Shown here one piece after another: positions 8,929 to 18,091 of a stretch of DNA of 64,000 nucleotides; position 1 is the first letter of the stretch; every line of letters begins with the position of its first letter. Below the pieces are notes generated by a model. That model was not told the DNA's origin. It searched no databases and saw only the letters and a list, made by a program, of their open reading frames with translations. This DNA is from Streptomyces griseoflavus. Lineage in GTDB: Bacteria > Actinomycetota > Actinomycetes > Streptomycetales > Streptomycetaceae. The DNA lies in the NCBI RefSeq assembly GCF_014649995.1, contig NZ_BMUC01000001.1:986132-1050131 (forward strand), written 5' to 3'. A program made the position numbers and the translations under genes.

Positions 8929-9741
8929 TCAGCCCTTGAGGGCCTTGTCGATGGCCGTGGTGAAGTCCTCGGGGGTCATGGGGGTGCTCTGCCCGTCCGC
9001 GCCGGTGACCTTCTTGCCGTCCATCATCAGGCTCGGCGTGCCCTCGACCTCGCTGTCGTCGAACGTGTCGGACATCTCCAGCGCCCACTTGTCGTAGGTG
9101 CCGTCCTTCACGGCCGCCTGGAACTCCTTGTTGTCCTTCAGGGCGTCCACCGAGTTCGCGATCTTGATCAGGTACGCGTCGTCCTTGAACTTGTCGTCGG
9201 ACTCCTCGGGGTGGAACTCGGCCGAGTAGAGCGCGCTCTTGTACGCCAGGAACGCCTCGGGGCTGACGTTCAGCGCGGCGCCCAGGGCGCTCAGCGCGTT
9301 CTTGGAGCCCTCACCGGTCAGGTTGCGGTCGAGGAAGGAGGCGCCGATGAAACGGATCTTGTACTTGCCGTCCTCGACGTCCTTGTCGATGGTCCCGCCG
9401 ACCGACTGCTCGAACGAGGCGCAGATCGGGCAGCGCGGGTCCTCGTACAGCTCCAGCGTCTTCTTCGCCTCGGGCTTGCCGATGACGACGGTCGTGCCGT
9501 TCTCACCGCTGGAGTTGGCGGGCTTGACCAGCTTGTCGTCCGCCGCGGCCTCCCAGTAGTCGGGCTTGTTCGCCTGGACGACCGCGTAACCTATGCCGCC
9601 GGCCACGGCCAGGATGCCCACGGCCGACAGGGCGACCACGGCCTGCCGCTTGGCCTTCGCCTTCTTCGCCTGGCGCTCGCGCTCCTCGCGCAGGCGCTCC
9701 CGGGCCGCCGTCTTCGCTGCCTGGCTGTTCCGCTTGCTCAT
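8929..9741 (-). CDS. Membrane-anchored DsbA-like thioredoxin-fold protein
   Basis: The 270-aa product begins with a highly charged Lys/Arg-rich cytoplasmic segment (residues 1-32). One membrane helix follows (about 33-56), then an extracytoplasmic thioredoxin-fold domain with the redox pair C104-P-I-C107. This is the layout of actinobacterial DsbA-like oxidoreductases that form or exchange disulfides in exported proteins. A paralogue of the same design, with CPAC, is encoded at 39225-40004. The gene lies downstream of a membrane-protein gene on the same strand and ends at a strong hairpin. Confidence 0.88.
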   Translation of the reverse strand: MSKRNSQAAKTAARERLREERERQAKKAKAKRQAVVALSAVGILAVAGGIGYAVVQANKPDYWEAAADDKLVKPANSSGENGTTVVIGKPEAKKTLELYEDPRCPICASFEQSVGGTIDKDVEDGKYKIRFIGASFLDRNLTGEGSKNALSALGAALNVSPEAFLAYKSALYSAEFHPEESDDKFKDDAYLIKIANSVDALKDNKEFQAAVKDGTYDKWALEMSDTFDDSEVEGTPSLMMDGKKVTGADGQSTPMTPEDFTTAIDKALKG

Positions 9742-9762
9742 GGTGATGTCTCCACGGGGGGA

Positions 9763-9780
9763 CGCACACGGGGGTGTGCG
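9763..9780. other. Small hairpin between two minus-strand genes
   Basis: CGCACAC and GTGTGCG form a perfect 7-bp stem around GGGG. It lies 21 bp upstream of the DsbA-like start. It may be a leader hairpin or a weak terminator for the membrane-protein gene; no U-tract is present. Confidence 0.3.
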
Positions 9781-9820
9781 GGATGTGTACAGGGGGACTG
9801 CTGGTGCTCGGAGGGTCGCC

Positions 9821-10531
9821 TCAGGCGGAGGCGGCGGAGCACGGCGGTCCGCGGCGTCCCAGGGAGTGCGCGAGGAGCGGGGTCCGGGCGACGGCGGTGC
9901 GGACGGCCGGGCGCGCCGGACGGAGGATCTCCGGGGCCCGGCGCACGGACACCGCCGCGACCGCCAGCAGCAGCGGCCGGACCGCCGTCGAAGCGGTCGC
10001 CGCGAGCGCGCTCAGCAGCTGCTCCAGCGCGCGCTCGCCCCGGCGCAGCCAGGCGGCGGCGAGCAGACCGACCCCGACGTGCGCGCCGAGCAGCATCCAG
10101 GCGGTGGCCGGGTCGGCCTGGGAGAGCAGCACCGCCAGCCGGTCGCCGCCTTCGCCGGCGGGCCCGGTGACATGGGCGAGGGGCGCGCCCACGCTGGTGC
10201 CGTCGCCGCAGAGCACGTCGAAGCCGACGGAGCGCAGCGGGCCCGCCACGGGGCCGCCCATCCGGCCGTAGCAGAGGTGCTGGCCGGTGGTGAAGACCGT
10301 GTCGGCGGCCAGCTCCAGCGGGATCAGCAGGGCGGCGATCCGTCCGAAGGAACGCTCCCGTCCCGCCAGGGCGTACGCCAGGAGGAACACGGCGGCGGCG
10401 ATGGCGACCACCGTGTTCAACGGCAGCGGAGCCCCGGACAGCAGCACGTGCGACGCGGCGCTGAGGGTCACGACGACTGCCGTGAACAGCGCCGCGCGTA
10501 CGGCTCTGAGCTGGGTTCCGGATATGTCCAT
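9821..10531 (-). CDS. Unrecognised integral membrane protein
   Basis: I do not recognise a family. The 236-aa product has about five or six hydrophobic segments, for example residues 11-33, 38-55, 65-80, 125-145 and 180-200. The central loop carries two cysteines (HLCYGRMGG and VLCGDGTS) that could face outside. It has no signal peptide beyond the first membrane segment. The only hint to its role is the downstream DsbA-like gene on the same strand, 79 bp away. Confidence 0.7.
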   Translation of the reverse strand: MDISGTQLRAVRAALFTAVVVTLSAASHVLLSGAPLPLNTVVAIAAAVFLLAYALAGRERSFGRIAALLIPLELAADTVFTTGQHLCYGRMGGPVAGPLRSVGFDVLCGDGTSVGAPLAHVTGPAGEGGDRLAVLLSQADPATAWMLLGAHVGVGLLAAAWLRRGERALEQLLSALAATASTAVRPLLLAVAAVSVRRAPEILRPARPAVRTAVARTPLLAHSLGRRGPPCSAASA

Positions 10532-10599
10532 GGCGGGAACGAGTGTGTCACGAGCTCCGGTAAGGGATCCCTAAAGGGGCCCGGTGGGTGTGCGGAAGG

Positions 10600-11949
10600 T
10601 TACAGCCCTGGGATCCTGCCGTTGCGGAACAGGTCCAGGAAGGTCTGGTGGTCGGCCCGGGCACGGGCGCCGTAGGTGTGGGCGAAGTCGACCAGGAGCG
10701 GCGCCAGGGAGTCCTCGTCGGCCGCGATCGCGGCGTCGATGGCGCGCTCGGTGGAGAACGGCACCAGCGACTCGCCGGAGGTGTCGTCCGCCGCCGCGTG
10801 CATGGTCGCGGTGGCCCGGCCGAGGTCGGCGACGACCAGGGCGATCTCCTCCGGGTCGTCGATGTCGCCCCAGTCCAGGTCCACGGCGTACGGCGAGACC
10901 TCGGCGACCAGCTGCCCCGAGCCGTCCAGCTCGGTCCAGCCCAGCCACGGGTCGGCGTGCGCCTGCAGGGCACGCTGGGAGATCACCGTGCGGTGCCCCT
11001 CGTGCCGGAAGTAGTCGCGGATCGCCGGGTCGGTGATGTGCCGGGAGACCGCCGGGGTCTGGGCCTGCTTGATGTAGATCACCACGTCGTTCTCGAGGGC
11101 GTCGCTGTGGCCCTCCAGCAGGATGTTGTACGACGGCAGCCCGGCCGAGCCGATGCCGATGCCGCGGCGGCCCACGACGTCCTTCACGCGGTAGGAGTCG
11201 GGACGGGCCAGCGAGGCGTCGGGCAGCGTCTCCAGGTAGCCGTCGAAGGCCGCGAGCACCTTGTATCGGGTCGCGGCGTCCAGCTCCACCGCGCCGCCGC
11301 CGGGCGCGAAGCGGCGCTCGAAGTCGCGGATCTCGGTCATCGAGTCCAGCAGCCCGAAGCGGGTCAGCGAACGGGCGTCGCGCAGCACGTCCAGCAGCGG
11401 CCCCTGCGCGGTGTCCAGGGTGAACGGCGGCACCTCGTCGCTCTTCGCGCCGGTGGCCAGCGCGTGGATGCGCTCCCGGTAGGCGGCCGCGTACACGGTG
11501 ACCAGCTCGGTGATCTGCCCGTCGCTGAGCGCCTTCGCGTAGCCGATCAGCGCCATGGAGGCCGCGAAGCGCTTGAGGTCCCAGGTGAAGGGGCCGACGT
11601 AGGCCTCGTCGAAGTCGTTGACGTTGAAGACCAGGCGGCCGTTGGAGTCCATGTACGTGCCGAAGTTCTCCGCGTGCAGATCGCCGTGGATCCACACCCG
11701 CGAGGTCCGCTCGTCCAGGTAGGGGCCGCTGTACGTCCTCCCACCGCCCCGCCCGGCGTTCTCCGCGTCCAGGTCGTGGTAGAAGAGGCTCGCCGTCCCG
11801 CGGTAGAAGGCGAACGCGGAGGCCGCCATCTTCCGGAACTTCACCCGGAAGGCGGCCGGATCGGCGGCCAGGAGCTCGCCGAACGCGGTGTCGAGGACGG
11901 CGAGGATCTCCTCGCCGCGGTGCTCGTCATTGAGCTGCGGGACCGACAT
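10600..11949 (-). CDS. DUF2252 family protein with kinase-like motifs
   Basis: The 449-aa product belongs to the uncharacterised DUF2252 family. Residues 88-92 (HGDLH, followed by AENFG) and 112-116 (DFDEA) resemble the catalytic-loop and metal-binding motifs of aminoglycoside phosphotransferase-like kinases. A phosphotransferase-type fold is therefore plausible but unproven. No signal peptide or membrane segment. The ATG has CTGGAGG about 8 nt upstream. The 5' leader contains a perfect 7-bp hairpin (11980-11998). The gene diverges from dnaE. Confidence 0.85.
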   Translation of the reverse strand: MSVPQLNDEHRGEEILAVLDTAFGELLAADPAAFRVKFRKMAASAFAFYRGTASLFYHDLDAENAGRGGGRTYSGPYLDERTSRVWIHGDLHAENFGTYMDSNGRLVFNVNDFDEAYVGPFTWDLKRFAASMALIGYAKALSDGQITELVTVYAAAYRERIHALATGAKSDEVPPFTLDTAQGPLLDVLRDARSLTRFGLLDSMTEIRDFERRFAPGGGAVELDAATRYKVLAAFDGYLETLPDASLARPDSYRVKDVVGRRGIGIGSAGLPSYNILLEGHSDALENDVVIYIKQAQTPAVSRHITDPAIRDYFRHEGHRTVISQRALQAHADPWLGWTELDGSGQLVAEVSPYAVDLDWGDIDDPEEIALVVADLGRATATMHAAADDTSGESLVPFSTERAIDAAIAADEDSLAPLLVDFAHTYGARARADHQTFLDLFRNGRIPGL

Positions 11950-12209
11950 CGCTGTGTGCCTCCAGGTGCGGGATGTCTCGGGACGGCTGGTCCGTCCCCT
12001 GCCCTAACGTGTGACGGATCACGGGAGTGCCCGTGCCCCGCCCGAAGGTACGTCGCCGCGGGCTCCGGGTGTCAGTGCCGGGGCATAGACTTCGACGCTG
12101 TCCCCCGGACTGTCCGCCCGCCCGTCGCCGTGAGCCCCCCTGTCGTCCGGCCACCGCCCGTCGCCGGGAGGCGCTCCGCGCCACAGCGTTCACCTTTGGA
12201 GGCCGCACC

Positions 12210-15200
12210 GTGTCGAAGCCGCCGTTCACGCACCTGCACGTCCACACCCAGTACTCGCTGCTGGACGGTGCCGCGCGGCTGAAGGACATGTTCGACGCCT
12301 GCAACGAGATGGGCATGTCGCACATCGCCATGTCCGACCACGGCAACCTGCACGGGGCGTACGACTTCTTCCACTCCGCGCAGAAGGCGGGGGTCACCCC
12401 GATCATCGGGATCGAGGCGTACGTCGCCCCCGAGTCCCGGCGCAACAAGCGCAAGATCCAGTGGGGCCAGCCGCACCAGAAGCGCGACGACGTCTCCGGT
12501 TCCGGCGGCTACACCCACAAGACGATGTGGGCCGTGAACAACACCGGCCTGCACAACCTCTTCCGCCTGTCCTCCGACGCCTACGCCGAGGGCTGGCTGC
12601 AGAAGTGGCCCCGGATGGACAAGGAGACCATCGCCCAGTGGTCCGAGGGCATCGTCGCCTCCACCGGCTGCCCCTCCGGCGAGGTCCAGACCCGCCTGCG
12701 CCTCGGCCACTTCGACGAGGCACTCAAGGCCGCCGCCGACTACCAGGACATCTTCGGCAAGGACCGCTACTTCCTGGAGCTGATGGACCACGGCATCGAC
12801 ATCGAGCACCGGGTCCGCGACGGACTGCTGGAGATCGGCAGGAAGCTCGGCATCCCCCCGCTGGTCACCAACGACTCGCACTACACGTACGCGCACGAGG
12901 CGACCGCCCACGACGCGCTGCTGTGCATCCAGACCGGCAAGAACCTCTCCGACCCCGACCGCTTCCGCTTCGACGGCACCGGCTACTACCTCAAGTCCAC
13001 CGACGAGATGTACGCCATCGACTCCTCGGACGCCTGGCAGCAGGGCTGCGCCAACACCCGGCTGATCGCCGAGATGGTCGACACCACGGGCATGTTCGTC
13101 AAGCGCGACCTGATGCCGAAGTTCGACATCCCCGACGGTTTCACCGAGGTCACCTGGTTCCAGGAGGAGGTCCGCCGGGGCATGGCGCGCCGCTTCCCCG
13201 GCGGCGTCCCCGAGGACCGCCAGAAGCAGGCCGAGTACGAGATGGACGTCATCATCCAGATGGGGTTCCCCGGCTACTTCCTCGTGGTCGCCGACTTCAT
13301 CATGTGGGCCAAGAACCAGGGCATCGCGGTCGGCCCCGGCCGAGGCTCCGCGGCCGGTTCGATCGTGGCGTACGCGATGGGCATCACCGACCTCGACCCG
13401 ATCCCGCACGGCCTGATCTTCGAGCGGTTCCTCAACCCCGAGCGTGTCTCCATGCCCGACGTCGACATCGACTTCGACGAGCGCAGGCGCGTCGAGGTGA
13501 TCCGGTACGTGACGGAGAAGTACGGCGCCGACAAGGTCGCCATGATCGGCACCTACGGCAAGATCAAGGCGAAGAACGCCATCAAGGACTCCGCGCGCGT
13601 GCTGGGCTACCCGTACGCCATGGGCGACCGGCTCACCAAGGCCATGCCCGCCGACGTCCTCGGCAAGGGCATCGACCTCGACGGCATCACCAACCCCTCG
13701 CACCCGCGGTACAACGAGGCGGGCGAGATCCGCGCGATGTACGAGAACGAGCCGGACGTGAAGAAGGTCATCGACACCGCCAAGGGCGTCGAGGGCCTGG
13801 TGCGGCAGATGGGCGTGCACGCGGCCGGCGTGATCATGTCCAGCGAACCCATCGTCGACCACGCCCCGATCTGGGTGCGGCACACCGACGGCGTGACCAT
13901 CACGCAGTGGGACTACCCCCAGTGCGAGTCGCTGGGCCTGCTCAAGATGGACTTCCTGGGCCTGCGCAACCTCACGATCATGGACGACGCCATCAAGATG
14001 GTGAAGGCCAACAAGGGCATCGACCTGGAGATGCTCTCCCTCCCGCTGGACGACCCCAAGACCTTCGAACTGCTCTGCCGCGGCGACACCCTCGGCGTCT
14101 TCCAGTTCGACGGCGGCCCGATGCGCTCGCTGCTCCGCCAGATGCAGCCCGACAACTTCGAGGACATCTCCGCCGTCTCGGCCCTCTACCGGCCGGGCCC
14201 GATGGGCATGAACTCGCACATCAACTACGCGGAGCGCAAGAACGGCCGCCAGGAGATCACGCCGATCCACAAGGAGCTGGAGGAGCCGCTCCAGGAGGTG
14301 CTGTCGGTCACCTACGGCCTGATCGTCTATCAGGAGCAGGTGCAGAAGGCCGCCCAGATCATCGCGGGCTACTCGCTCGGCGAGGCCGACATCCTCCGCC
14401 GCGTCATGGGCAAGAAGAAGCCCGACGAGCTGGCGAAGAACTTCGTCCTCTTCCAGGACGGCGCCCGCAAGAACGGCTACAGCGACGAGGCGATCCAGGC
14501 GCTCTGGGACGTGCTGGTCCCCTTCGCCGGCTACGCGTTCAACAAGGCCCACTCCGCCGCGTACGGACTGGTGTCGTACTGGACCGGCTACCTCAAGGCG
14601 AACTACCCGGCCGAGTACATGGCCGCGCTGCTCACCTCCGTCAAGGACGACAAGGACAAGTCGGCGGTCTACCTCAACGAGTGCCGCCGCATGGGCATCA
14701 AGGTGCTCCCGCCCAACGTCAACGAGTCCGAGTCGAACTTCGCCGCCCAGGGCGACGACGTGATCCTCTTCGGCCTGTCGGCGGTCCGCAACGTCGGCAC
14801 CAACGTCGTCGAGTCGATCATCAAGTCCCGCAAGGCCAAGGGGAAGTACGCCTCCTTCCCGGACTACCTCGACAAGGTCGAGGCGGTCGTCTGCAACAAG
14901 CGCACCACGGAGTCGCTGATCAAGGCCGGCGCCTTCGACTCCATGGGGCACACCCGCAAGGGCCTCACCGCGCAGTACGAGCCGATGATCGACAACGTGG
15001 TCGCGGTCAAGCGCAAGGAGGCCGAGGGGCAGTTCGACCTCTTCGGCGGCATGGGCGAGGCGGAGACCAGCGAGCCCGGCTTCGGCCTGGACGTCACCTT
15101 CACCGACGACGAGTGGGACAAGACGTACCTGCTCGCCCAGGAGCGGGAGATGCTCGGCCTCTACGTCTCCGACCACCCGCTGTTCGGCCTGGAGCACGTG

Positions 15201-15749
15201 CTGTCCGACAAGGCCGACGCGGGCATCTCCCAGCTCACCGGCGGCGACTTCGGCGACGGCGCGGTGGTCACCATCGGCGGGATCATCTCGGGCCTCCAGC
15301 GCAAGATGACCAAGCAGGGCAACGCCTGGGCGATCGCGACCGTGGAGGACCTCGCGGGCTCCCTGGAGTGCATGTTCTTCCCCGCGACGTACCAGCTCGT
15401 CTCGACCCAGCTCGTCGAGGACGCCGTGGTGTTCGTCAAGGGGCGGCTCGACAAGCGCGAGGACGTGCCCCGGCTGGTCGCGATGGAGCTGATGGTCCCC
15501 GACCTGTCCAACGCGGGCGCCAACGCGCCCGTGGTGCTCACCATCCCGGCGACGCGCGTGACCCCGCCGATGGTCAGCCGGCTCGGAGAGATCCTCACCC
15601 ACCACAAGGGCGACAGCGAGGTGCGGATCAAGCTCCAGGGGCCGACGAAGACGACGGTGCTGCGCCTGGACCGGCACCGTGTCAAGCCCGACCCGGCCCT
15701 GTTCGGCGACCTGAAGGTCCTCCTCGGACCGTCCTGCCTCGCCGGGTAG
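12210..15749 (+). CDS. dnaE: DNA polymerase III alpha subunit
   Basis: Catalytic subunit of the replicative DNA polymerase. The 1179-aa product starts with a PHP domain (THLHVHTQYSLLDGA at residues 7-21, and MSDHGNLHGAYDFF). The polymerase active site is PDVDIDFDE near residue 416, preceded by GPGRGSAAGS. A helix-hairpin-helix region, an OB domain (VTIGGIISGLQRK) and the C-terminal region follow. Length matches bacterial DnaE1. GTG 12210 is preceded by TTTGGAGG at good spacing. A TAGACT hexamer at 12086-12091 could be the -10 box of a promoter with a leader of about 115 nt. Confidence 0.97.
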   Translation: MSKPPFTHLHVHTQYSLLDGAARLKDMFDACNEMGMSHIAMSDHGNLHGAYDFFHSAQKAGVTPIIGIEAYVAPESRRNKRKIQWGQPHQKRDDVSGSGGYTHKTMWAVNNTGLHNLFRLSSDAYAEGWLQKWPRMDKETIAQWSEGIVASTGCPSGEVQTRLRLGHFDEALKAAADYQDIFGKDRYFLELMDHGIDIEHRVRDGLLEIGRKLGIPPLVTNDSHYTYAHEATAHDALLCIQTGKNLSDPDRFRFDGTGYYLKSTDEMYAIDSSDAWQQGCANTRLIAEMVDTTGMFVKRDLMPKFDIPDGFTEVTWFQEEVRRGMARRFPGGVPEDRQKQAEYEMDVIIQMGFPGYFLVVADFIMWAKNQGIAVGPGRGSAAGSIVAYAMGITDLDPIPHGLIFERFLNPERVSMPDVDIDFDERRRVEVIRYVTEKYGADKVAMIGTYGKIKAKNAIKDSARVLGYPYAMGDRLTKAMPADVLGKGIDLDGITNPSHPRYNEAGEIRAMYENEPDVKKVIDTAKGVEGLVRQMGVHAAGVIMSSEPIVDHAPIWVRHTDGVTITQWDYPQCESLGLLKMDFLGLRNLTIMDDAIKMVKANKGIDLEMLSLPLDDPKTFELLCRGDTLGVFQFDGGPMRSLLRQMQPDNFEDISAVSALYRPGPMGMNSHINYAERKNGRQEITPIHKELEEPLQEVLSVTYGLIVYQEQVQKAAQIIAGYSLGEADILRRVMGKKKPDELAKNFVLFQDGARKNGYSDEAIQALWDVLVPFAGYAFNKAHSAAYGLVSYWTGYLKANYPAEYMAALLTSVKDDKDKSAVYLNECRRMGIKVLPPNVNESESNFAAQGDDVILFGLSAVRNVGTNVVESIIKSRKAKGKYASFPDYLDKVEAVVCNKRTTESLIKAGAFDSMGHTRKGLTAQYEPMIDNVVAVKRKEAEGQFDLFGGMGEAETSEPGFGLDVTFTDDEWDKTYLLAQEREMLGLYVSDHPLFGLEHVLSDKADAGISQLTGGDFGDGAVVTIGGIISGLQRKMTKQGNAWAIATVEDLAGSLECMFFPATYQLVSTQLVEDAVVFVKGRLDKREDVPRLVAMELMVPDLSNAGANAPVVLTIPATRVTPPMVSRLGEILTHHKGDSEVRIKLQGPTKTTVLRLDRHRVKPDPALFGDLKVLLGPSCLAG

Positions 15750-15805
15750 GGACTTCCGCCCGAGGTCCCGAAGGGGGCCCGGCGGCCGCTTTCCCCGCGC
15801 ACGCT

Positions 15806-15839
15806 CGAGGGGCGCACCCTGTGGTGGGTGCGCCCCTCG
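15806..15839 (+). terminator. Strong hairpin terminator after dnaE
   Basis: Two perfectly complementary 14-base arms (15806-15819 and 15826-15839) enclose the 6-nt loop TGTGGT, 56 bp after the dnaE stop. It also lies downstream of the convergent small gene at 15877-16044 and could serve both strands. Confidence 0.85.
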
Positions 15840-15876
15840 TCATCTGCCCGGGCCGCAACGGCCCGTCACGCGGATG

Positions 15877-16044
15877 TCAGTTGTGGCCGAAGCGCTTCTG
15901 CCGGCCCTTGCCCGGGCCTACCTCGCCCGGCACGACCTGCGTGGTGCGCTGCTCGTCGGGCGTCTCCATCGCGGTCGGCTGCGCCGCGCGCTGGGTGTGC
16001 TCGGCCCGGGGCTGCTTGCGGTCACGGTTCTTGTTCTTGGCCAT
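15877..16044 (-). CDS. Small basic hydrophilic protein, 55 aa
   Basis: ATG 16044 has a strong ribosome-binding site (AGGAGG, spacing about 7). The product begins MAKNKNRDRKQPRAEHTQR and ends GKGRQKRFGHN. It is rich in Lys, Arg, Gln and Glu with no hydrophobic segment, so it is probably a disordered cytoplasmic protein. I do not recognise a function. Codon third positions follow the genome bias, supporting a real gene. It converges on dnaE and shares the hairpin at 15806-15839. Confidence 0.8.
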   Translation of the reverse strand: MAKNKNRDRKQPRAEHTQRAAQPTAMETPDEQRTTQVVPGEVGPGKGRQKRFGHN

Positions 16045-16105
16045 GGTGGTGCCTCCTGTGGGGGACTAGGGGCCAGGGCCGGAACCAGATTCACACAGCC
16101 GGATG

Positions 16106-16135
16106 ACACACGCATGTCGGACAATTACCGTGTGT
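16106..16135. promoter_or_regulatory. Inverted repeat upstream of the NYN gene
   Basis: ACACACG (16106-16112) and CGTGTGT (16129-16135) form an inverted repeat separated by 16 nt, between the divergent 55-aa gene and the NYN gene. It could be an operator for either. Pattern evidence only. Confidence 0.3.
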
Positions 16136-16265
16136 GACCAGGGTGGTCGGGGGAGGAAGTGTGGAAACGCCACGCCGAAGATCGAGTTCGGGCCGTTAAC
16201 CCCGGCGAGGTCGGGCAGACTCGAAGCAAGCCCGAAGCAAACCTCCCGGAAAGAGGGTGGACCGC

Positions 16266-17471
16266 GTGGACCGCTGCATCGTCCTGGTGGACGCCGGGTA
16301 TCTGCTGGGGGCCGCCGCGAGTCTCCTCGCCGGGGAGCCCTCGCGGTCCCGCATCACCGTGGACCACGCGGCCCTCATCCAGGGCCTGCGCGACCGCGCC
16401 GAGAACGACACGCGGCAGCCGCTGCTGCGCATCTACTGGTTCGACGGCGCCCCCGACCGCGTGCCGCAGCCCGAGCACCGGCGCCTGCGCGTGATGCCCC
16501 GGGTCACCGTCCGGCTCGGCGCGCTGACCCGCAGCGACGGCCGCTGGGCGCAGAAGGGCGTCGACGCGGCGATGCACGCCGAACTGACCGAACTCGCCCG
16601 CAACCGCGCCTGTTCCGACATCGTCCTGGTCACCGGTGACGGCGATCTGCTGCCCGGCATGATGGCCGCGAAGGAACACGGCGTCGCCGTCCACCTGTGG
16701 GCGGTGCAGGCCGCCGACGGCGACTACAACCAGTCCGAGGACCTGGTCGCCGAGGCCGACGAACGCCGGGTGCTGGACCGGGCGTGGATCACCCGGGCCG
16801 TACGGGCCAAGGAACTCGCCGGAGTGTGCGCGCCGCCGCCCGTGCCGCGCCCGGAGATCGCCGCGATCCTCTCCGCCCCGCTGCCGGACTCCGCGCTCGG
16901 CGCGGCCGCCGAACGCACCGCGCAGGAACCGCGCCACCCGGCCTCCGCGCACAACGGCACCGCGGAGCGGACGTCCACGGCGAAGGGCGTCCCCACCCCG
17001 AAGGACCTGGCGGCCCTGCGCGGCCCGGGCGCCCAGCAGCCCCAGCAGCCGTCCTCCGCGACGCTGCGCTGGTCCTCCGACAAGGGCTGGGTCGACCGGC
17101 CCGCCGCCGAACCGCCCGAGGCCGCCTCCATGCCGACGCTGGCCCAGCTGACCACGGCGGAGCAGCGATGGGCCGACCGCGAGGAGGACATCACCACCGT
17201 CGGCGGTGACCCCTTCGAGGTGGGGCAGGTCTTCGCCCGGCGCTGGGTGGAGCGGCTCGGCGACCAGAGCCACATCCAGAAACTGTCCGGCATGTACCCC
17301 CGCATCCCGCACCGCGTCGACGGGGAGCTGCTCCGCTACGCGGCCCGCTTCGGCCTCCTCGCCCACAAGGACGACCAGATCGACGAGCGTGACCGCTACG
17401 CCATCCGGGCGGGCTTCTGGCGCGAGCTCGACCTGCGCACGGGCACCGAACGGGCGCCCGCCGGGGAGTGA
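16266..17471 (+). CDS. NYN-domain (PIN-like) putative RNA-binding nuclease
   Basis: The 401-aa product has an N-terminal NYN domain (residues 1-165) with the acidic residues expected of PIN-like nucleases. These are D9 in VLVDAGYLL and the TGDGDLLP motif near residue 124. A Pro/Ala-rich linker (about 190-285) follows, then a C-terminal segment (about 310-390) that resembles a small winged-helix/LOTUS-type domain. Members are thought to bind or cut RNA; the target is unknown. I chose GTG 16266 for its AGAGGG at 8 nt; GTG 16257 is also possible. Confidence 0.82.
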   Translation: MDRCIVLVDAGYLLGAAASLLAGEPSRSRITVDHAALIQGLRDRAENDTRQPLLRIYWFDGAPDRVPQPEHRRLRVMPRVTVRLGALTRSDGRWAQKGVDAAMHAELTELARNRACSDIVLVTGDGDLLPGMMAAKEHGVAVHLWAVQAADGDYNQSEDLVAEADERRVLDRAWITRAVRAKELAGVCAPPPVPRPEIAAILSAPLPDSALGAAAERTAQEPRHPASAHNGTAERTSTAKGVPTPKDLAALRGPGAQQPQQPSSATLRWSSDKGWVDRPAAEPPEAASMPTLAQLTTAEQRWADREEDITTVGGDPFEVGQVFARRWVERLGDQSHIQKLSGMYPRIPHRVDGELLRYAARFGLLAHKDDQIDERDRYAIRAGFWRELDLRTGTERAPAGE

Positions 17472-17496
17472 CCGGCGCCCGCCCGGCCGGTTCCGG

Positions 17497-17907
17497 TCAG
17501 CCCTGGTCGCCGAGCTCGGTGAAGAGGGTCAGCTGGAGGGCGCCCGGCGCTTCCAGCCGGGCGTTCAGGGAGTTCCAGGGGGTGCGGGTCGGTTCGGCGA
17601 CCACCTCCGCTCCGGCGGCGGCCAGCTTCGCCGTGGTGGCGGCGGAGTCGTCCACCTGGAAGGCGACCCGGACGTGACCGGCCACCCGGCGCCCCACCTC
17701 GACCTCGTCGATGAAGGCGGCGTGGTGGGGATCGGTCAGCTCCAGGGTGGCCCGGCCCGCGTCGAGGATGGTGACGTGGCCGTCGGGTGACGAGAACGCC
17801 GCGCGCTCGGTCAGTCCTAGGACGTCGCGGTAGAAGCGCAGCGCGGCGTCGTAGTCGTCGGCGGTGACCACCAGGCGCAGCTCGCGGACGGCGGGTTCGT
17901 CGGTCAT
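17497..17907 (-). CDS. VOC-superfamily (glyoxalase/bleomycin resistance-like) protein
   Basis: The 136-aa product has two beta-alpha-beta-beta-beta modules typical of VOC proteins: LRLVVTADDYDAALRFYRD at the N-terminus and AGHVRVAFQVDD in the middle. Candidate metal ligands include the E in ATLELTD and the H in AGHVRV. The substrate is unknown. ATG 17907 has GGAG at good spacing. It converges with the NYN gene (25 bp gap). Confidence 0.85.
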   Translation of the reverse strand: MTDEPAVRELRLVVTADDYDAALRFYRDVLGLTERAAFSSPDGHVTILDAGRATLELTDPHHAAFIDEVEVGRRVAGHVRVAFQVDDSAATTAKLAAAGAEVVAEPTRTPWNSLNARLEAPGALQLTLFTELGDQG

Positions 17908-18077
17908 CTCGGCTCCTGCGGGATCATCGGGTGCGCGACCGGTGAACACGGTGAGCCACCGGATGATTCCCCGGAGTCCGCCGGTCGCGGCCGTGGTGTC
18001 CGGTGCGTCCGGTGCGTCCCCCTCCGGCGGGCGCGGCGCAAGGGCGACCCGAGGACGGGCAGGGGTTCCCGACCCCG

Positions 18078-18083
18078 TAGGCT
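18078..18083 (+). promoter_or_regulatory. -10-like box TAGGCT for the ABC transporter operon
   Basis: TAGGCT is followed by 8 nt and then GTG 18092, the leaderless arrangement. No Shine-Dalgarno sequence precedes the start. Confidence 0.45.
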
Positions 18084-18091
18084 CGTCCCTT

